Shown here: piece after piece, positions 8,495-19,300 of the stretch
How the letters are laid out: each line of letters opens with the position of its first letter
How positions within the stretch are numbered: position 1 is the stretch's first letter
DNA from: an uncultured Victivallales bacterium
Lineage (GTDB): Bacteria; Verrucomicrobiota; Lentisphaeria; Oligosphaerales; JAFGRS01
Direction: 5' to 3'
Assembly (NCBI GenBank): GCA_903837355.1
Contig: CAILUI010000180.1
Span: 54,369 to 118,368, forward strand
DNA length: 64,000 nt
Translations under genes and position numbers: made by a program
The notes under the pieces: generated by a model
Databases searched by the model: none
What the model saw: the letters and a program-made list of their open reading frames with translations, nothing else
What the model was told of the DNA's origin: nothing

Positions 8495-8579
8495 TGACCT
8501 CGCCACACCTGTCGGTCCACACTCCGACCTGGCCGCGAGTGCTCACCCCGGGGGCACCGGCCGCCGCCGCGCCGCCGGC

Positions 8580-9551
8580 TTACGGCCGCCGTTGCTTGAT
8601 GGAGAGGTCCGGCTTGGCGACCGCGATCTTACTGTAGGGCTCAACCGACTCCGTGAGCCAGACATTGCCGCCGACGACGCTGTCATGCCCGACCGTGATG
8701 TCGCCCAGGATCGTGGCCCCCGCGTAGATGGTCACGTTGTCTTCGATGTTCGGATGCCGTTTGGCGCCCTTGATGAGCCGGCCACAAGCATCTTTCGGGA
8801 AGCTGAGCGCCCCGAGGGTCACACCTTGGTAGATCTTGACATTGTCCCCGATCACGGCCGTCTCGCCGATGACCACCCCCGTCCCATGGTCGATAAAGAA
8901 ACTGCTGCCGATGGCCGCGCCAGGGTTGATGTCGATGCCGGTGATGGTGTGTGCGTGCTCGCCCATGACGCGGGGGATGAGGGGGACCTTGGCGACGTAC
9001 AGTTCATGGGCAAGTCGCTGGACGGCAATCGCCTTTAGTCCGGGGTAGGCGATGATGATCTCATCCGTCGAGCGCGTGGCGGGATCGCCATCGAGTGCCG
9101 CCTGGACGTCGGTCTTCAGCACATTGCGGATATGGGGCAGGCGCCGCAAGAGGCCAATCACCGCGTCGTCGGCCTGTTGTACGCAGTCACAGCCCGTGCA
9201 GCACTCCTGCGCGCAGCGGTAGGCATAGGCTCTGCGCACCTGTTCGGCCAAGCCTTGGTAGACCGTGTTGACCAGGTCCCCGATGGTGAACTCGATGGCG
9301 GCCCGCGTGACCGGGTGGCGGCCCGTATAGCCTGGGAACACGATCTCGAGCAGTTTCTCGAGGATGGCCACCACCGCGTCGCGCTCCGGCATGTTGCCGC
9401 CGTCGATGTGGCTGATGCCCTTCTCGTCCTCGTAGGTGGCGCAGATGGCGCGGGTGATATCTACGGCAACGCTGGAACTCCAGGCGCCCGCGGGGGTAGG
9501 GTGGCGCCCAAAACTGCACACAGCCGGTGCTTCATGGGGGGCTTTGTTCAT
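8580..9551 (-). CDS. Serine O-acetyltransferase
   Basis: This 323-residue enzyme transfers acetyl from acetyl-CoA to L-serine, giving O-acetylserine for cysteine synthesis in the cytoplasm. The C-terminal left-handed beta-helix of hexapeptide repeats starts near 205 and carries [10 protein letters not shown] (221-230). The upstream active-site parts are DGDPATR (155-160 region) and H182. The N-terminal helical domain is long and includes a Cys-rich insert ([11 protein letters not shown], 113-123). That insert suggests the long epsC-like form rather than the enterobacterial cysE layout. The gene overlaps the stop of the deacylase gene by 4 bases, so translation is probably coupled. Confidence 0.92.
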   Translation of the reverse strand: MNKAPHEAPAVCSFGRHPTPAGAWSSSVAVDITRAICATYEDEKGISHIDGGNMPERDAVVAILEKLLEIVFPGYTGRHPVTRAAIEFTIGDLVNTVYQGLAEQVRRAYAYRCAQECCTGCDCVQQADDAVIGLLRRLPHIRNVLKTDVQAALDGDPATRSTDEIIIAYPGLKAIAVQRLAHELYVAKVPLIPRVMGEHAHTITGIDINPGAAIGSSFFIDHGTGVVIGETAVIGDNVKIYQGVTLGALSFPKDACGRLIKGAKRHPNIEDNVTIYAGATILGDITVGHDSVVGGNVWLTESVEPYSKIAVAKPDLSIKQRRP

Positions 9552-10000
9552 GGATCTGACGCATCCTTTTCGACCATCACCGTCACCGGCCCGTCATTGA
9601 GCAGACGGACCTTCATCTGGGCTCCGAATACGCCTTGGGCTGTCCGCAGTCCGCTCGCCGCCAGGCGTTCCACAAAGGCCTTGTAGAGGGGCTGCGACAA
9701 GGCTGGCGGCGCCGCGTCGATGAAGCTGGGTCGGCGGCCCTTGCGGCAGTCTCCGTAAAGCGTGAACTGCGAGACTACGAGGACGCTGCCGGAGAGGTCG
9801 CGGACCGAGCGGTTCATCTTGCCGTCCGTGTCCTCGAAAATCCTCAGGTCAAGGCACTTGTCGGCGACGTACTGGACCTCTCGCAGGGTGTCGTCCTGGT
9901 GCACGCCCAAGAGGATCAGCAGGCCGGGCCCGATCTGTCCGACCAGGCTCCCATCGACCTCGACCGAGGCTTCCAGCACCCGTTGCAGCAGCGCACGCAT
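9548..10000 (-). CDS. dtd: D-aminoacyl-tRNA deacylase
   Basis: A 150-residue protein of normal DTD length. It hydrolyses D-aminoacyl and glycyl mischarged tRNAs and so protects translation. It begins [17 protein letters not shown] and has the two active-site motifs SQFTLYGD (77-84) and NDGPVT (135-140), which carries the Gly-cis-Pro pair. The first motif has Gly where Ala is usual. It is the first gene of a two-gene unit with the serine acetyltransferase (4-base overlap). No strong promoter is evident upstream. Confidence 0.96.
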   Translation of the reverse strand: MRALLQRVLEASVEVDGSLVGQIGPGLLILLGVHQDDTLREVQYVADKCLDLRIFEDTDGKMNRSVRDLSGSVLVVSQFTLYGDCRKGRRPSFIDAAPPALSQPLYKAFVERLAASGLRTAQGVFGAQMKVRLLNDGPVTVMVEKDASDP

Positions 10001-10304
10001 AGGCCCAACGTCTTGTCCCGCACTCTTGGCGACTCACGTCCGCCGGCACCGCCGCGAGGTGTTGCCGGTGGTTCTCCTGCCCGCTACCCCGGGGGGGGCG
10101 CCGTGGTTGTCGTCGGCGTCACCTCCGGCCACCGTCCAATCTAGTGCCGGCGGCGAGCGCTGGCTACCCTGCGGCGGCGGGTGCAAGGCGGTTGCCCGGT
10201 CGACGTTCCCCGCACCCAGACCCGGAGATGGCGGCGGGGCTTGGTAAGTGCGGGAGTCGGTGGGTAAAGTGGCAGGCAGCAGGTCCACGAACAGGAGTGC
10301 CGCC
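10001..10304. other. Divergent intergenic region
   Basis: This 304-base gap lies between the minus-strand dtd gene and the plus-strand hydrolase. It is very GC-rich and I see no good -35/-10 pair. The only clear signal is AGGAG, 8 bases before the ATG at 10305. A longer in-frame start at 10248 exists but lacks a ribosome binding site. No gene is visible here. Confidence 0.5.
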
Positions 10305-12290
10305 ATGACCTTGGAACCGACTCGCCAGGTCCACTTGGACTTCCACACCTCGGAACACCTTGCCGCGATCGGGGGGCGCTTCCGCAAGGAGCAGTTCCAG
10401 GAGGCGTTGAAGCTAGGCCGGGTGAACCTCATCAATGTCTTCGCCAAGTGCCACCATAGCTGGAGTTACTACCCCACCCGCATCGGCACCCCGCATCCGC
10501 ATCTTACCTGCGACTTGCTTGGGGGAGAGATCGAGGCCTGCCACGAGATCGGTGTTCGCGCCCCTATCTACTTCACCATGGGCTGGTCGGCTCACGATGC
10601 GGAAACACACCCTGAATGGTGCATGCGTAACCCAGACGGGAGCATCGTCGGAGCCTGGGACGCCGGCGTCAGTCCGGACGCCGCCAAGCCCGTATTCCAG
10701 TGGAAGTGCCTGTGTCCCACGGGTGCCTACCACGACCTGATCCGGGCGCAGACCGAGGAGATTTGCGGACTTTACCCGGTCGATGGCTTCTGGTACGATA
10801 TCTACCAGGCTGAACGACTGTGCTACTGCGAGACCTGCCGGCGCGGCATGGGCGAGGCCGGGCTTGACGTCGGCAACCGCCACGACGTGGAACGTTACCG
10901 TGCCGATGTCCTGCGACGCCACATGGAGGAGTTGCGAGGGCTGATCCTGGCGCGTCACCCCGCTGCCAGCGTCTACTTCAACGGCATCACGATCCTGGGG
11001 CGTCCGGAGAACGCGCGTTACCGCCTCTATGCCGTGAACACCAAGAACGACCTGGAGGACTTGCCGACGACCTGGGGCGGCTACGACAAGTTCCCGCTGC
11101 GCGCCAAGTTCTTCCACAAGGAGGGGAAACCCATCGTCGCCATGAGCGGCAAGTTCCACACCTCGTGGGGCGAGTTTGGTGGCTTCAAGGACCCCGAGGC
11201 GCTGCGCTACGAAGCGGCTTCCATGATCGCCTTCGGAGCCCGCTGCAACATCGGCGACCAACTCCACCCGAACGGCGAGATGGACCTCGGCACCTACGCC
11301 AACATCGGACATGCCTACGGCTACGTCAAGCGTATCGAGGAGTACGGCATCGGCGGTCGTCCGGCCGCGACGCTCGGATTGTGGCTGGCGCACGCAACCG
11401 CCGAGGACGAGGGTCTGGCACGTCTGCTCATGGACGAACAGATCGACTTCGACGTCGTCGGTCCGGAGGATGATCTGGCGGCCTTTGAGGCGCTGGTGGT
11501 GCCATCGCGGCCGGGAGTGCTCGAGGCGGCAGCGGGCCTCATCCAGGACTACCTTGCCAAGGGCGGCAGGCTCCTCGTCCTGGGCGAGGGCGCGCTGAAC
11601 GTCGCCGGCGACCGTTTCGTCATCGATGTGGGTGCAGACTACGTCGGCCCGGCAGGCTACGACGTTGACTACACCGTGGTCGGCGACGCTCTGGCCGCAG
11701 GCGTCGTACGCTCCCCCTTCCTTAACTACGAGGCCGCGGTGCGGGCCGTTTTGCGGACGGGGACCGTGGTGCTCGCTGGCCTCCGCGAGCCCTGCTTCAG
11801 TCGTACCCATGGGGCCTACTGCGGACACCAGAATACGCCGTACCGCCCGGAGGCGGCAGAGCACGCGGCCGCACTGCGTTGCGGCGCTGTGGTCTGGCTC
11901 GCGCACGGATTGGACCGCAGCTACTTCCGCCACGGGGCCAAGGTCCACCGCCGGTTCTTCGCCAACGCTCTGCGCCTGGTCCACGCCCGCCCGCTGGTGG
12001 AAGCGGCCCTGCCCAGCGCCGGGCGCATCAGCCTGCTGCATCAACCCGACCGGCGGCGCTATGTGCTGCATCTGCTCTACGCCACGCCGCTGCAGCGCGG
12101 TCGCTGCTTGGTCATCGAGGACCTGGTACCGTTGCGCGACGTGGCCGTGACCTTGCGGTTGCCGGTCGAGCCGACGCGAGTGCGACAGGTTCCTGAAGAC
12201 CGCGTGCTGCCAGTTTGCCGGGCGGGCGGGGTCATGAAGGTCGTCCTGCCCGAGTTCACCTGCCATACCGCCGTGGTCGTGGAGTACTAA
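10305..12290 (+). CDS. Glycoside hydrolase-like protein (GHL6 type) with trimerisation-like domain
   Basis: A 661-residue protein resembling the hypothetical glycosyl hydrolase 6 (GHL6) group, related to GH29/GH42 TIM barrels. Residues about 1-345 form the barrel: HSWSYYPTRIG, IYFTMGWSAHD, DGFWYDIY (D165), then a Cys cluster CYCETC (173-178) that may bind metal. Residues about 352-430 look like a beta-galactosidase trimerisation domain (ATLGLWLA up to LLVLGEG). No signal peptide is seen, so it may act in the cytoplasm on imported glycans. It heads a run with the beta-helix protein 13 bases downstream. AGGAG sets the start. The substrate is unknown; L-fucose-type sugars are one possibility. 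Confidence 0.78.
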   Translation: MTLEPTRQVHLDFHTSEHLAAIGGRFRKEQFQEALKLGRVNLINVFAKCHHSWSYYPTRIGTPHPHLTCDLLGGEIEACHEIGVRAPIYFTMGWSAHDAETHPEWCMRNPDGSIVGAWDAGVSPDAAKPVFQWKCLCPTGAYHDLIRAQTEEICGLYPVDGFWYDIYQAERLCYCETCRRGMGEAGLDVGNRHDVERYRADVLRRHMEELRGLILARHPAASVYFNGITILGRPENARYRLYAVNTKNDLEDLPTTWGGYDKFPLRAKFFHKEGKPIVAMSGKFHTSWGEFGGFKDPEALRYEAASMIAFGARCNIGDQLHPNGEMDLGTYANIGHAYGYVKRIEEYGIGGRPAATLGLWLAHATAEDEGLARLLMDEQIDFDVVGPEDDLAAFEALVVPSRPGVLEAAAGLIQDYLAKGGRLLVLGEGALNVAGDRFVIDVGADYVGPAGYDVDYTVVGDALAAGVVRSPFLNYEAAVRAVLRTGTVVLAGLREPCFSRTHGAYCGHQNTPYRPEAAEHAAALRCGAVVWLAHGLDRSYFRHGAKVHRRFFANALRLVHARPLVEAALPSAGRISLLHQPDRRRYVLHLLYATPLQRGRCLVIEDLVPLRDVAVTLRLPVEPTRVRQVPEDRVLPVCRAGGVMKVVLPEFTCHTAVVVEY

Positions 12291-12303
12291 GGAGGTGCGC
12301 GCG

Positions 12304-15072
12304 ATGAGCGTTCCCAATCGGGCCCAGCGGCTCCGCGGACCGGCCGCCACCCCAAGGCGGTGGCAACCCGCGCGGCGCCGGTTGCTTGCCGTTCTGCTGG
12401 TGCTGACGTGGGGCTGCAGGGGTGGCGCCACGGAGTATGTGGTTTCACCCACCGGCAACGACGCCAATCCCGGCACCGGCGCGGCTGACACGCAGGCCTT
12501 GCGGACCCTTCCGGCGGCGGTTGCGCGGCTGGCTCCGGGCGACACCTGCCTGGTGCGTGGCGGTACCTACTACCTTGAACGTGCCGTCGTTGTCGGGGCT
12601 GAGCATTCGGGGACCGCGGTCGCGCCGGTCGCCATCCGTGCCTATCGGGACGAGACGCCGGTCTTGGTTGCTGGCCAGCCGGTGACCGGCTTCGTGGCCT
12701 ACCGCGGGGCGGTCCTGGTGGCGGACATTCGGGCCCTGGGCCTGCCGGCGACAGCCGGCGCCGTGCTCGTCTTCGGCGGCAGACGCCAGGAACTGGCCCG
12801 TTACCCCAACCGTGACCCGGCCGACCGGCATGGTGGCGCCTGGGCCTATGTGGACGGCGAACGCATCGGCATGTACGCGGACCGTCCGGACGACGGCGGC
12901 TACAACGCCACGAACCGCAACCTGGACTTCTGGCAGCGGAACATCCCTCGCTACACGCGCACGCTGCAGATGCAGGCCAGCGACCTGCGTACGTGGGCCC
13001 ATCCAGAGCAGGGCGAGGTCTCCATCTTCCCGCGCTTCAACTGGTCGCACTACGTGCTGGCCATCGAGTCTCTCGACGCGGATCAGCGCACGCTGCGTCT
13101 GGGGCCGGGGTGTTTCTATGAAATCCGACCCGGCGACCGCTACTTTGTGCGTAACCTGCTGGAGGAACTCGACCAACCCGGGGAGTGGTGCATCGACCGT
13201 GCGGCCGGGCGGCTCTACTTCTGGCCGCCGACGCCCCTGGCCGGTGAGGAGGTTCGTATTGCGTTACTCGAGAATGCGTTCCGGCTGTCAGGATGTGCCT
13301 ACGTCAGCGTGCAGGGGTTCACCATCGAAGGCTGCACCGGCGACGCGGTCGTGCTGGACGACTGCACCAACGTGCGGGTGGCCGGCAACACCATCCGCCA
13401 CACCGGCGGGGTGGGCGGCGCTGGGGTGCGGGTTCAGGGCGGCCGGGGGAACGCCATCGTGGGCAATGACATCCACGACACCGGCGGTTCAGGCATCAAG
13501 CTGGGCGGGGGCGACCCCGTGACCCTGACGCCGGGGGCCAACCGTGCCGACAACAACTGGATCCACCACGTCGGCCAGGTGTCGCGGGATGCCAAGGGCA
13601 TCGAGCTGACCGGCGCCCGCAACCTGGTGTCGCACAACCTCATCCACGACATCCCGCACTACGGTATCCTGATGTGGGGGAGCGGACACACCATCGAGTA
13701 CAACGACCTGCGCCGCACCTGCCTGGAGACCGAGGACGCGGGCGGCATCGGCGGCGGCGCCATCGATTGGCTGTCCTGGCAGGGGGCGATCATCCGCTAC
13801 AACCGCATCGAGGATACCATCGGCTACGGTTACGACACCCAGACGGGCAGGTGGACATCGCCCTACTTCACCTACGCACTCTACCCCGATTGGGCCGCCA
13901 GCGGCGTTCAGATCATCGGTAACCTTCTGATCCGCGCGCCGTCCGGCTGTCTCCATCTGCACAGCGGCCGCGACAACGTCATCGAGAACAACGTGCTCGT
14001 CGACGGCGGGCAGAGCCAGATGGACTGGAATGGCTGGACGACCCAGACCGGGTTCTGGAGCACCATGGTCGAGGGCTGGGTCAAGGCTTACGAGGCGGCG
14101 GTGCGAAGCGCCGCCTGGCGGGAGATCCCCACCCTCCAGGACCCTCGCCGTGTGCCCCTGCCTGACGGTCAGGTGATGCATGGTAACAAATTCCAGCGCA
14201 ATATCGTCAGCTACCGCGCTCCCGGTGCGGCGCTGTGCCGTTTCCGCGGGGTGCCGCTGGACCGCAACGTGTCGGACTACAACCTCTACGACCATGGCGG
14301 TCTGCCCCTGCGCACCGGCCAGACCGCGCTCAAGGCCGAGTCCGGACCTAACCTGCTGGCCAATCCCGGCGTGGAGGAGGGGCCGGAAGGCGCCTTCCCA
14401 AGCGGCTGGGGCTGGACCACGAAGGCCTCTGCAGCCACCCGCGCCGTCGTGGTCACGGACCTGGCCCACAGTGGGGCACGTTCGCTCGTGGTGGAGCCGG
14501 GAATGCTGGGTCCCGACGCCAAGGTCACCGCGCCCGTCTACGTGGCCCCCGGTCCCGCTCTGCCCTTCCAGCCCGGTGCCAGTTACCGCTTCAGCGTCTG
14601 GCTGCGGACGGTCGACGGCCCCGGCGAGGTCAGTGTCGAGGCCTATTCCTGGAAGAAGGACACCCACACCTGGATGGTGACGGCTCGGGCCGTGGTTACG
14701 CCGGAGTGGCGGCAGTACGATCTGCTCTTCCGTCTGCCGCGCACCGACGATCCGGCCTACACGCCGACGATGGACACCTTCAGCCCCCGGCTGACCTTCC
14801 AGACGGGCTCGACCCGGTACTGCGTGGATGACGTTTCCCTGCGCGCCGCCGAGCTGATGGACGAGTGGGAGGCCTGGCGCGCCGCCGGCATGGACGCCCA
14901 TTCCAGCGTTGGCGATCCACGGTTTGTGGACCCAGAGCGCGGGGACTACCGGCTGCGTCCGGACTCCCCGGCGTTCAGTCTCGGGTTCCAGCCCCTCCCG
15001 CTCGAACAGATGGGGTGTTACCAGGACCCGCTCCGCGCCAGTTGGCCGGCAAGCGCTGTGCCGGTGCCGTGA
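12304..15072 (+). CDS. Secreted right-handed beta-helix protein, GH141-like, with CBM-like insert
   Basis: A 922-residue exported protein. The N-terminus has basic residues then RRLLAVLLVLTWGC, a signal peptide (a lipoprotein cysteine is possible, but the lipobox is poor). It then runs EYVVSPTGNDANPGTG, the usual opening of GH141-like parallel beta-helix enzymes. The helix coils cover about 320-560, with repeated N-x-I and G-N-x-I rungs. A CBM4/9-like galactose-binding fold (about 681-846, opening LLANPGVEEGP) is inserted before the terminal GDPRFVDPERGDYRLRPDSPAF rung. GGAGG lies 8 bases before the ATG. Known GH141 members act on fucosylated or xylan-type plant polymers; the substrate here is unknown. 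Confidence 0.82.
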   Translation: MSVPNRAQRLRGPAATPRRWQPARRRLLAVLLVLTWGCRGGATEYVVSPTGNDANPGTGAADTQALRTLPAAVARLAPGDTCLVRGGTYYLERAVVVGAEHSGTAVAPVAIRAYRDETPVLVAGQPVTGFVAYRGAVLVADIRALGLPATAGAVLVFGGRRQELARYPNRDPADRHGGAWAYVDGERIGMYADRPDDGGYNATNRNLDFWQRNIPRYTRTLQMQASDLRTWAHPEQGEVSIFPRFNWSHYVLAIESLDADQRTLRLGPGCFYEIRPGDRYFVRNLLEELDQPGEWCIDRAAGRLYFWPPTPLAGEEVRIALLENAFRLSGCAYVSVQGFTIEGCTGDAVVLDDCTNVRVAGNTIRHTGGVGGAGVRVQGGRGNAIVGNDIHDTGGSGIKLGGGDPVTLTPGANRADNNWIHHVGQVSRDAKGIELTGARNLVSHNLIHDIPHYGILMWGSGHTIEYNDLRRTCLETEDAGGIGGGAIDWLSWQGAIIRYNRIEDTIGYGYDTQTGRWTSPYFTYALYPDWAASGVQIIGNLLIRAPSGCLHLHSGRDNVIENNVLVDGGQSQMDWNGWTTQTGFWSTMVEGWVKAYEAAVRSAAWREIPTLQDPRRVPLPDGQVMHGNKFQRNIVSYRAPGAALCRFRGVPLDRNVSDYNLYDHGGLPLRTGQTALKAESGPNLLANPGVEEGPEGAFPSGWGWTTKASAATRAVVVTDLAHSGARSLVVEPGMLGPDAKVTAPVYVAPGPALPFQPGASYRFSVWLRTVDGPGEVSVEAYSWKKDTHTWMVTARAVVTPEWRQYDLLFRLPRTDDPAYTPTMDTFSPRLTFQTGSTRYCVDDVSLRAAELMDEWEAWRAAGMDAHSSVGDPRFVDPERGDYRLRPDSPAFSLGFQPLPLEQMGCYQDPLRASWPASAVPVP

Positions 15073-15099
15073 ACCGCAACTACGAAAGGTCCCCCCGAG

Positions 15100-16221
15100 A
15101 TGCAGCTTCGCACCCCTGATGAACCCGGTCGCAGCGCGCCACTCCCCGCGACCATGCCGACGGCCGTGCTCGGCCGCAGCGGCCTGGTCGTGTCGGTGCT
15201 GGGCTGGGGCCAGCCCGGACTGCCGGACCTCCCGGGCAACACGGTCGCCACGGCCGACGCATACCAGCACCGCGGCGGCAACTTCCTCGATACAGCGCCC
15301 TCCTACGGCGCCAGCGAGGAACTGATCGGCACGCATCTGGCCGAACGGCGCCGGCACGTCGTCCTGGCCACCAAGTCCCACCCGGTGGACGCCGATCAGA
15401 CCCTGCGCGATGTCGAGACCAGCCTCAAACGGATGAAGACGGACGTGATCGATCTGCTCTATGCCCCGCACGGCTGCTGGGACGAGGAACGCTTCCAGAA
15501 CTGCTTCAAGAAAGGCGGCGTCATCGAGGGCGCGCGTCGGGCCGTCGAGCGCGGTCTGGCGAAGCACCTGGCCTTTAGCTTCGACTACTTTCAGGGCCTG
15601 GACATTCGGCGCTTGCGGGCGCTGATCGATACCGACCTCTTCGAGGTCGTGCAGCTCCCTTACTGCCTGGTGCAGGTCGAACCAGTGGACGAGGAGATCA
15701 TTCCCTACGCCCGCGCCAAGGGCATGGGCATCATCGCCAACTTCCCGACGCTGAACGGCCTGACCGGTCGTGAGTGGGGTGTCTTCTACCCCGACTTCGC
15801 GGGGCTCGCCGACACGCCTGGACAGGCCACCTTGCTGGCCATTCTCTGCCATCCGCAGATCGACTGTGTCCTGGTGCGCTTCAGCAGTCCGGCCCGCGTC
15901 GAGGAGAACTGCGCGGCGGCGCGTCGGGTCGCCGTCATGACGGCTGCGGAGCGGCAGGAGATTCGCCGCCGCGTCGAAGCGCACGGGACGGTCCGTTACC
16001 TGCAGCGCAGCGCCTGCCCGGCGTCCCCACCGAGCCTGCGCTTCCGGCACGGGATGATCTACTTTGACCTGTTCACGCGCTTCGGTTTCGGTGGCGCCCG
16101 GCCGGTCGTCGAGCAGTTCATCCAGCAACTCGAGGCGCACCCGGACATGGCTTGGGATGCCGAAACCCGAGCCGCCATCGAGCAGGTTCGGCGCGCCTGC
16201 CCGGTCCTGCTGACCAAGTGA
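15100..16221 (+). CDS. Aldo/keto reductase family protein
   Basis: A 373-residue cytoplasmic TIM-barrel oxidoreductase that would use NAD(P)H to reduce sugar aldehydes or ketones, or run the reverse reaction. It has the N-terminal LGRSGLVVSVLGWG, the catalytic FLDTAPSYGASE (Asp and Tyr), LATKSH (Lys) and a weak LLYAPHG in place of the usual HxxD-type His motif. The C-terminus is longer than average, with about 75 extra residues. It starts 27 bases after the beta-helix gene and so belongs to the same run of sugar genes. It is unlikely to be a ferredoxin-type fusion, since no CxxC clusters are present. Confidence 0.87.
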   Translation: MQLRTPDEPGRSAPLPATMPTAVLGRSGLVVSVLGWGQPGLPDLPGNTVATADAYQHRGGNFLDTAPSYGASEELIGTHLAERRRHVVLATKSHPVDADQTLRDVETSLKRMKTDVIDLLYAPHGCWDEERFQNCFKKGGVIEGARRAVERGLAKHLAFSFDYFQGLDIRRLRALIDTDLFEVVQLPYCLVQVEPVDEEIIPYARAKGMGIIANFPTLNGLTGREWGVFYPDFAGLADTPGQATLLAILCHPQIDCVLVRFSSPARVEENCAAARRVAVMTAAERQEIRRRVEAHGTVRYLQRSACPASPPSLRFRHGMIYFDLFTRFGFGGARPVVEQFIQQLEAHPDMAWDAETRAAIEQVRRACPVLLTK

Positions 16222-16258
16222 AAGGCGTCCCACAGGACGCCAAGGCTGTTAGGTACTC

Positions 16259-16343
16259 AGGCTGTAGGCTGTTGGGTCTTGCCTCGTGGCATTTTGCATT
16301 TCCGGATTCAGGTCCGGTCTTGTAACGTAATAGCCTACAGCCT
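16259..16343. repeat. Imperfect inverted repeat in the intergenic region
   Basis: A 15-base arm AGGCTGTAGGCTGTT (16259-16273) faces AATAGCCTACAGCCT (16329-16343), matching at 14 of 15 positions. They are separated by 55 bases of markedly AT-richer DNA than the flanks. It lies between the aldo/keto reductase and the next gene. It could be a small mobile or REP-like element, or a transcript hairpin. Confidence 0.75.
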
Positions 16344-16386
16344 AGAGCGCTACAATCCCTGAGTTTCCAGGGGACGGAGCAAGCCG

Positions 16387-19300
16387 ATGCCCAGGTACGA
16401 GCGTTCAGCGCGTCGCGTCACTGTGTTTGCGGGTCGGCTGGCAGTGCTGACGCTGCTGCTGGGGCTGGCCGGCGCGCTTGTCGGTCAGGACACGAACCTG
16501 ATCGACAACAGCGGTTTCGCCGAGGGCGCGAAGGGCTGGATCGTCGGGACCGTCGGCACGATCGACCCACAGGTCTACAAGACGCCGGAGATCACCAACG
16601 ACGCGGCCGATACGAACAGCCTGAGGGTGGTCGCCACGGGGCTCTGGGAGACCGTCGCGACGCCCCAGGTCAGGGTCGAGCCCGCAGTCGAGTACCGCGT
16701 CTCGGCCTGGCTCAGACTCAAGGATGCCCACCAGGCACACGTCAAGCTTAACTGGCTGAGTGCCGCCGGGGACCTCGTCGCCACCGACTACCTCTGCACC
16801 GGCACGGACGGGACGCTCGACTGGTATGAGCAGGCCGCCCCTTTCACCTCGCCCGCGACTGCCGCCTTTGTCCAACTGTGCTTCCTGAGCGGTGGCAAGC
16901 CCGAGCGTCCAGGGACGCTTTGGATTGACCGGGTGGTGTTCAGCAGGCGGACCGCTCCCGCCACGCCCCTGGCGCTGTGGCAGCAGTCGGTGGCCGCCCT
17001 CTATGGCCCGGCGGGGATGGCCACGCCCATGCAGGAGAAGGTCATCTACTACGACGTCCGCCATGATCTTGCCGGCGTCAGCGGTATCGACGCCCTGGTG
17101 CATTTCTTCAGGGTCCGCGGCTTTGCAGTCAAGAATGCCGATGAGCTGAAGGCCTGGATGGACGAACGCATCACCCGTGCTGCCGACGGAACGGTGTGCA
17201 TCCTGGCCATGGGCGCCATCCCCGACGTGATCTGCGAGAACCGGACATCGCCGACCCTCAAGCGCTACCTGGAGGCCGGCGGCAGGGCGGTGTGGATTGG
17301 CGACGTCCCGCTGTTCTATCTCTCACACACCGACCGGCTGCTATCGGACTGCGGCTGGGGAGCCGAGGTCATCGGCTACCAGGATGGCCCCTGGAACTCG
17401 CGTAAGCCGGGAACCATCACCGCGGCCGGCAGGCAGTGGGGCGTGGAGCGCCTTGACGATACCGCGGCTCGGCCGGTCACGGCCGCTTCGGTGACCATCG
17501 CCTTCTCAGAACAGCCGGAGACCCGCCTGGCCTGCTCCTACTTCATCAACTACAACCGGAGCTTCCCCTACAGCGGTTTCATCCGGTACTTCGGCGCCAG
17601 CGGCTACCTTGGCGAAGACACCTCCTTCAACCACGACCTTTACCGTGTAGCCCTGTTTCGCGGGGCTGCCGTCAGCGTCCCGGAGGCACCGGCCTGGGTC
17701 AGCCCCCGTACGGCGGAGGCGGTTTCCCTTTCCACGCCGTTCAGGAACTACAAGCGGGGCGACACGGTAAGAGCCCGTATCGGGCTGCAGGGGAAGGGTG
17801 AGGCAAGCGGCATCAGCCTGAGCCTCCTCGAGGGTGCGCGGATCATCGAGCGTTTCGCCGTTCCGCTCAGCGCGTCGCCGGCCCTGACCATCGAGACCGC
17901 GGACCTGGCGCCGGAGCGCGAGTACGCATTGTGTGCCGAGATCACCGAGAGGGGCGGAGTGACCACGACCGCCGAATGCCGCTTCTACGTGGCTGCGGTC
18001 AGAACCCCCAAACTGCCGGTGGGCGTCTACAGCGTCGCTCCTGGGTCCACGCGCGAGAAGACGGATATCATCCTTCGCGACCTCGCCGCCCATCTTGGCG
18101 AAGGCGGCCTGATCTCCCTCTACCCCACCGACGACTATTCCTACATCGCCGACCAGGCCTTGCGTCACGGTCTGCGGGTTGTCGGCTGCTCCTCCTGCTA
18201 CTACAGCGCGGCGCTGCCGGCTGACCGTAACCCGGAACTGCACATGCGCCTCGCCAACGGCGAACTCCCTATCAAGTACCATTACGCCTGCCTCGGTGAC
18301 GGCCGAGCGCCGGTTTGTATGGGCAATCCCGTCAACCGCGAACGCATCAACGACTTCCTGAAGCAGGAGGTTGCCCACCTCGCCGACTACCCCGCGTTTG
18401 CCAACCGTTTCTTCGTCAGCGATGACTGTGGCATGTTCGGCGACCCTGGCACCAACCAGTTGGTCTGCTACTGCGGTTACTGCCAAGAGGCGTTCAAGGC
18501 ACTGACCGGACGCGCGGCGCCCCTCACGGCCGCCGCCGAGATCCTGCAGCAGCAGGGCGTCGTCGACGATCAGGAGACGTGGTATCGGTGGATGCGCTTC
18601 CGCACCGGGGCCGTATATGGCGAGTGGAATCGCAGCATGCGGCAAGCGGCGCAGGCCGTCGCTGCCGGCATCCGCATCGCGCCGCTGCCGGCCGGCATGG
18701 CTGGCAGCCCGGTGCTGCACGCCCCGTGGGCCTTCAATCCCCCCGACAACTACGCCGGGACCGGGATCTCCTCGTACTACTACTACCCCGCCCTGCGCAT
18801 CCCCCCGATCTGCCAGTTGGTCTACGGCGAACTGGCCATGATGGGCAACCGCCAGAATGAGCTCTGGCCCATGCCGCAGAGCTCCGACTACGCGCGCGTG
18901 ATCGCCGACCAGGGTCTGCACGCCGCGCTGGTCAAGGGCCAGTACTTCAACCTCCTGGCCGCCGGCGCCGCGGCCATCGTCTACTTCAACTACCCGCTGA
19001 TGCCGGGAACGCAAGCCTGGGAGGAGTTCCGGACCTTCGCGCCCGTCGGCGTCAGCTTCGGTCCGTTGCTGCGGCAGAGTCCTAAGACGTCGCGGCAGGT
19101 GGCCGTCCTGGCCTCATTCTGTGATGCGGCCTACCGCTGGTGCAAGGCCGACGGCCCCCCACCAAACTACGAGACGCTGTACCTGGAGTTGCGCCGGAAC
19201 AGCATTCAGGCCGACTTCATCTCCGACGAGGAGATCAGCGCCGGCGGCTTGGCCGGGTACCGCGTTCTCGTCGTCGGCAACGACAGCTACATGCTCCGTG

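Noticed and set aside
10413..12545. 710-codon minus-strand ORF antisense to the GHL6-like gene
   Set aside because: Shadow ORF of a GC-rich gene: composition is Arg/Gly/Val/His-rich without motifs, and the plus-strand protein has clear domains.
13489..16233. 914-codon minus-strand ORF
   Set aside because: Antisense shadow of the beta-helix and aldo/keto reductase genes, both supported by motifs and ribosome binding sites.
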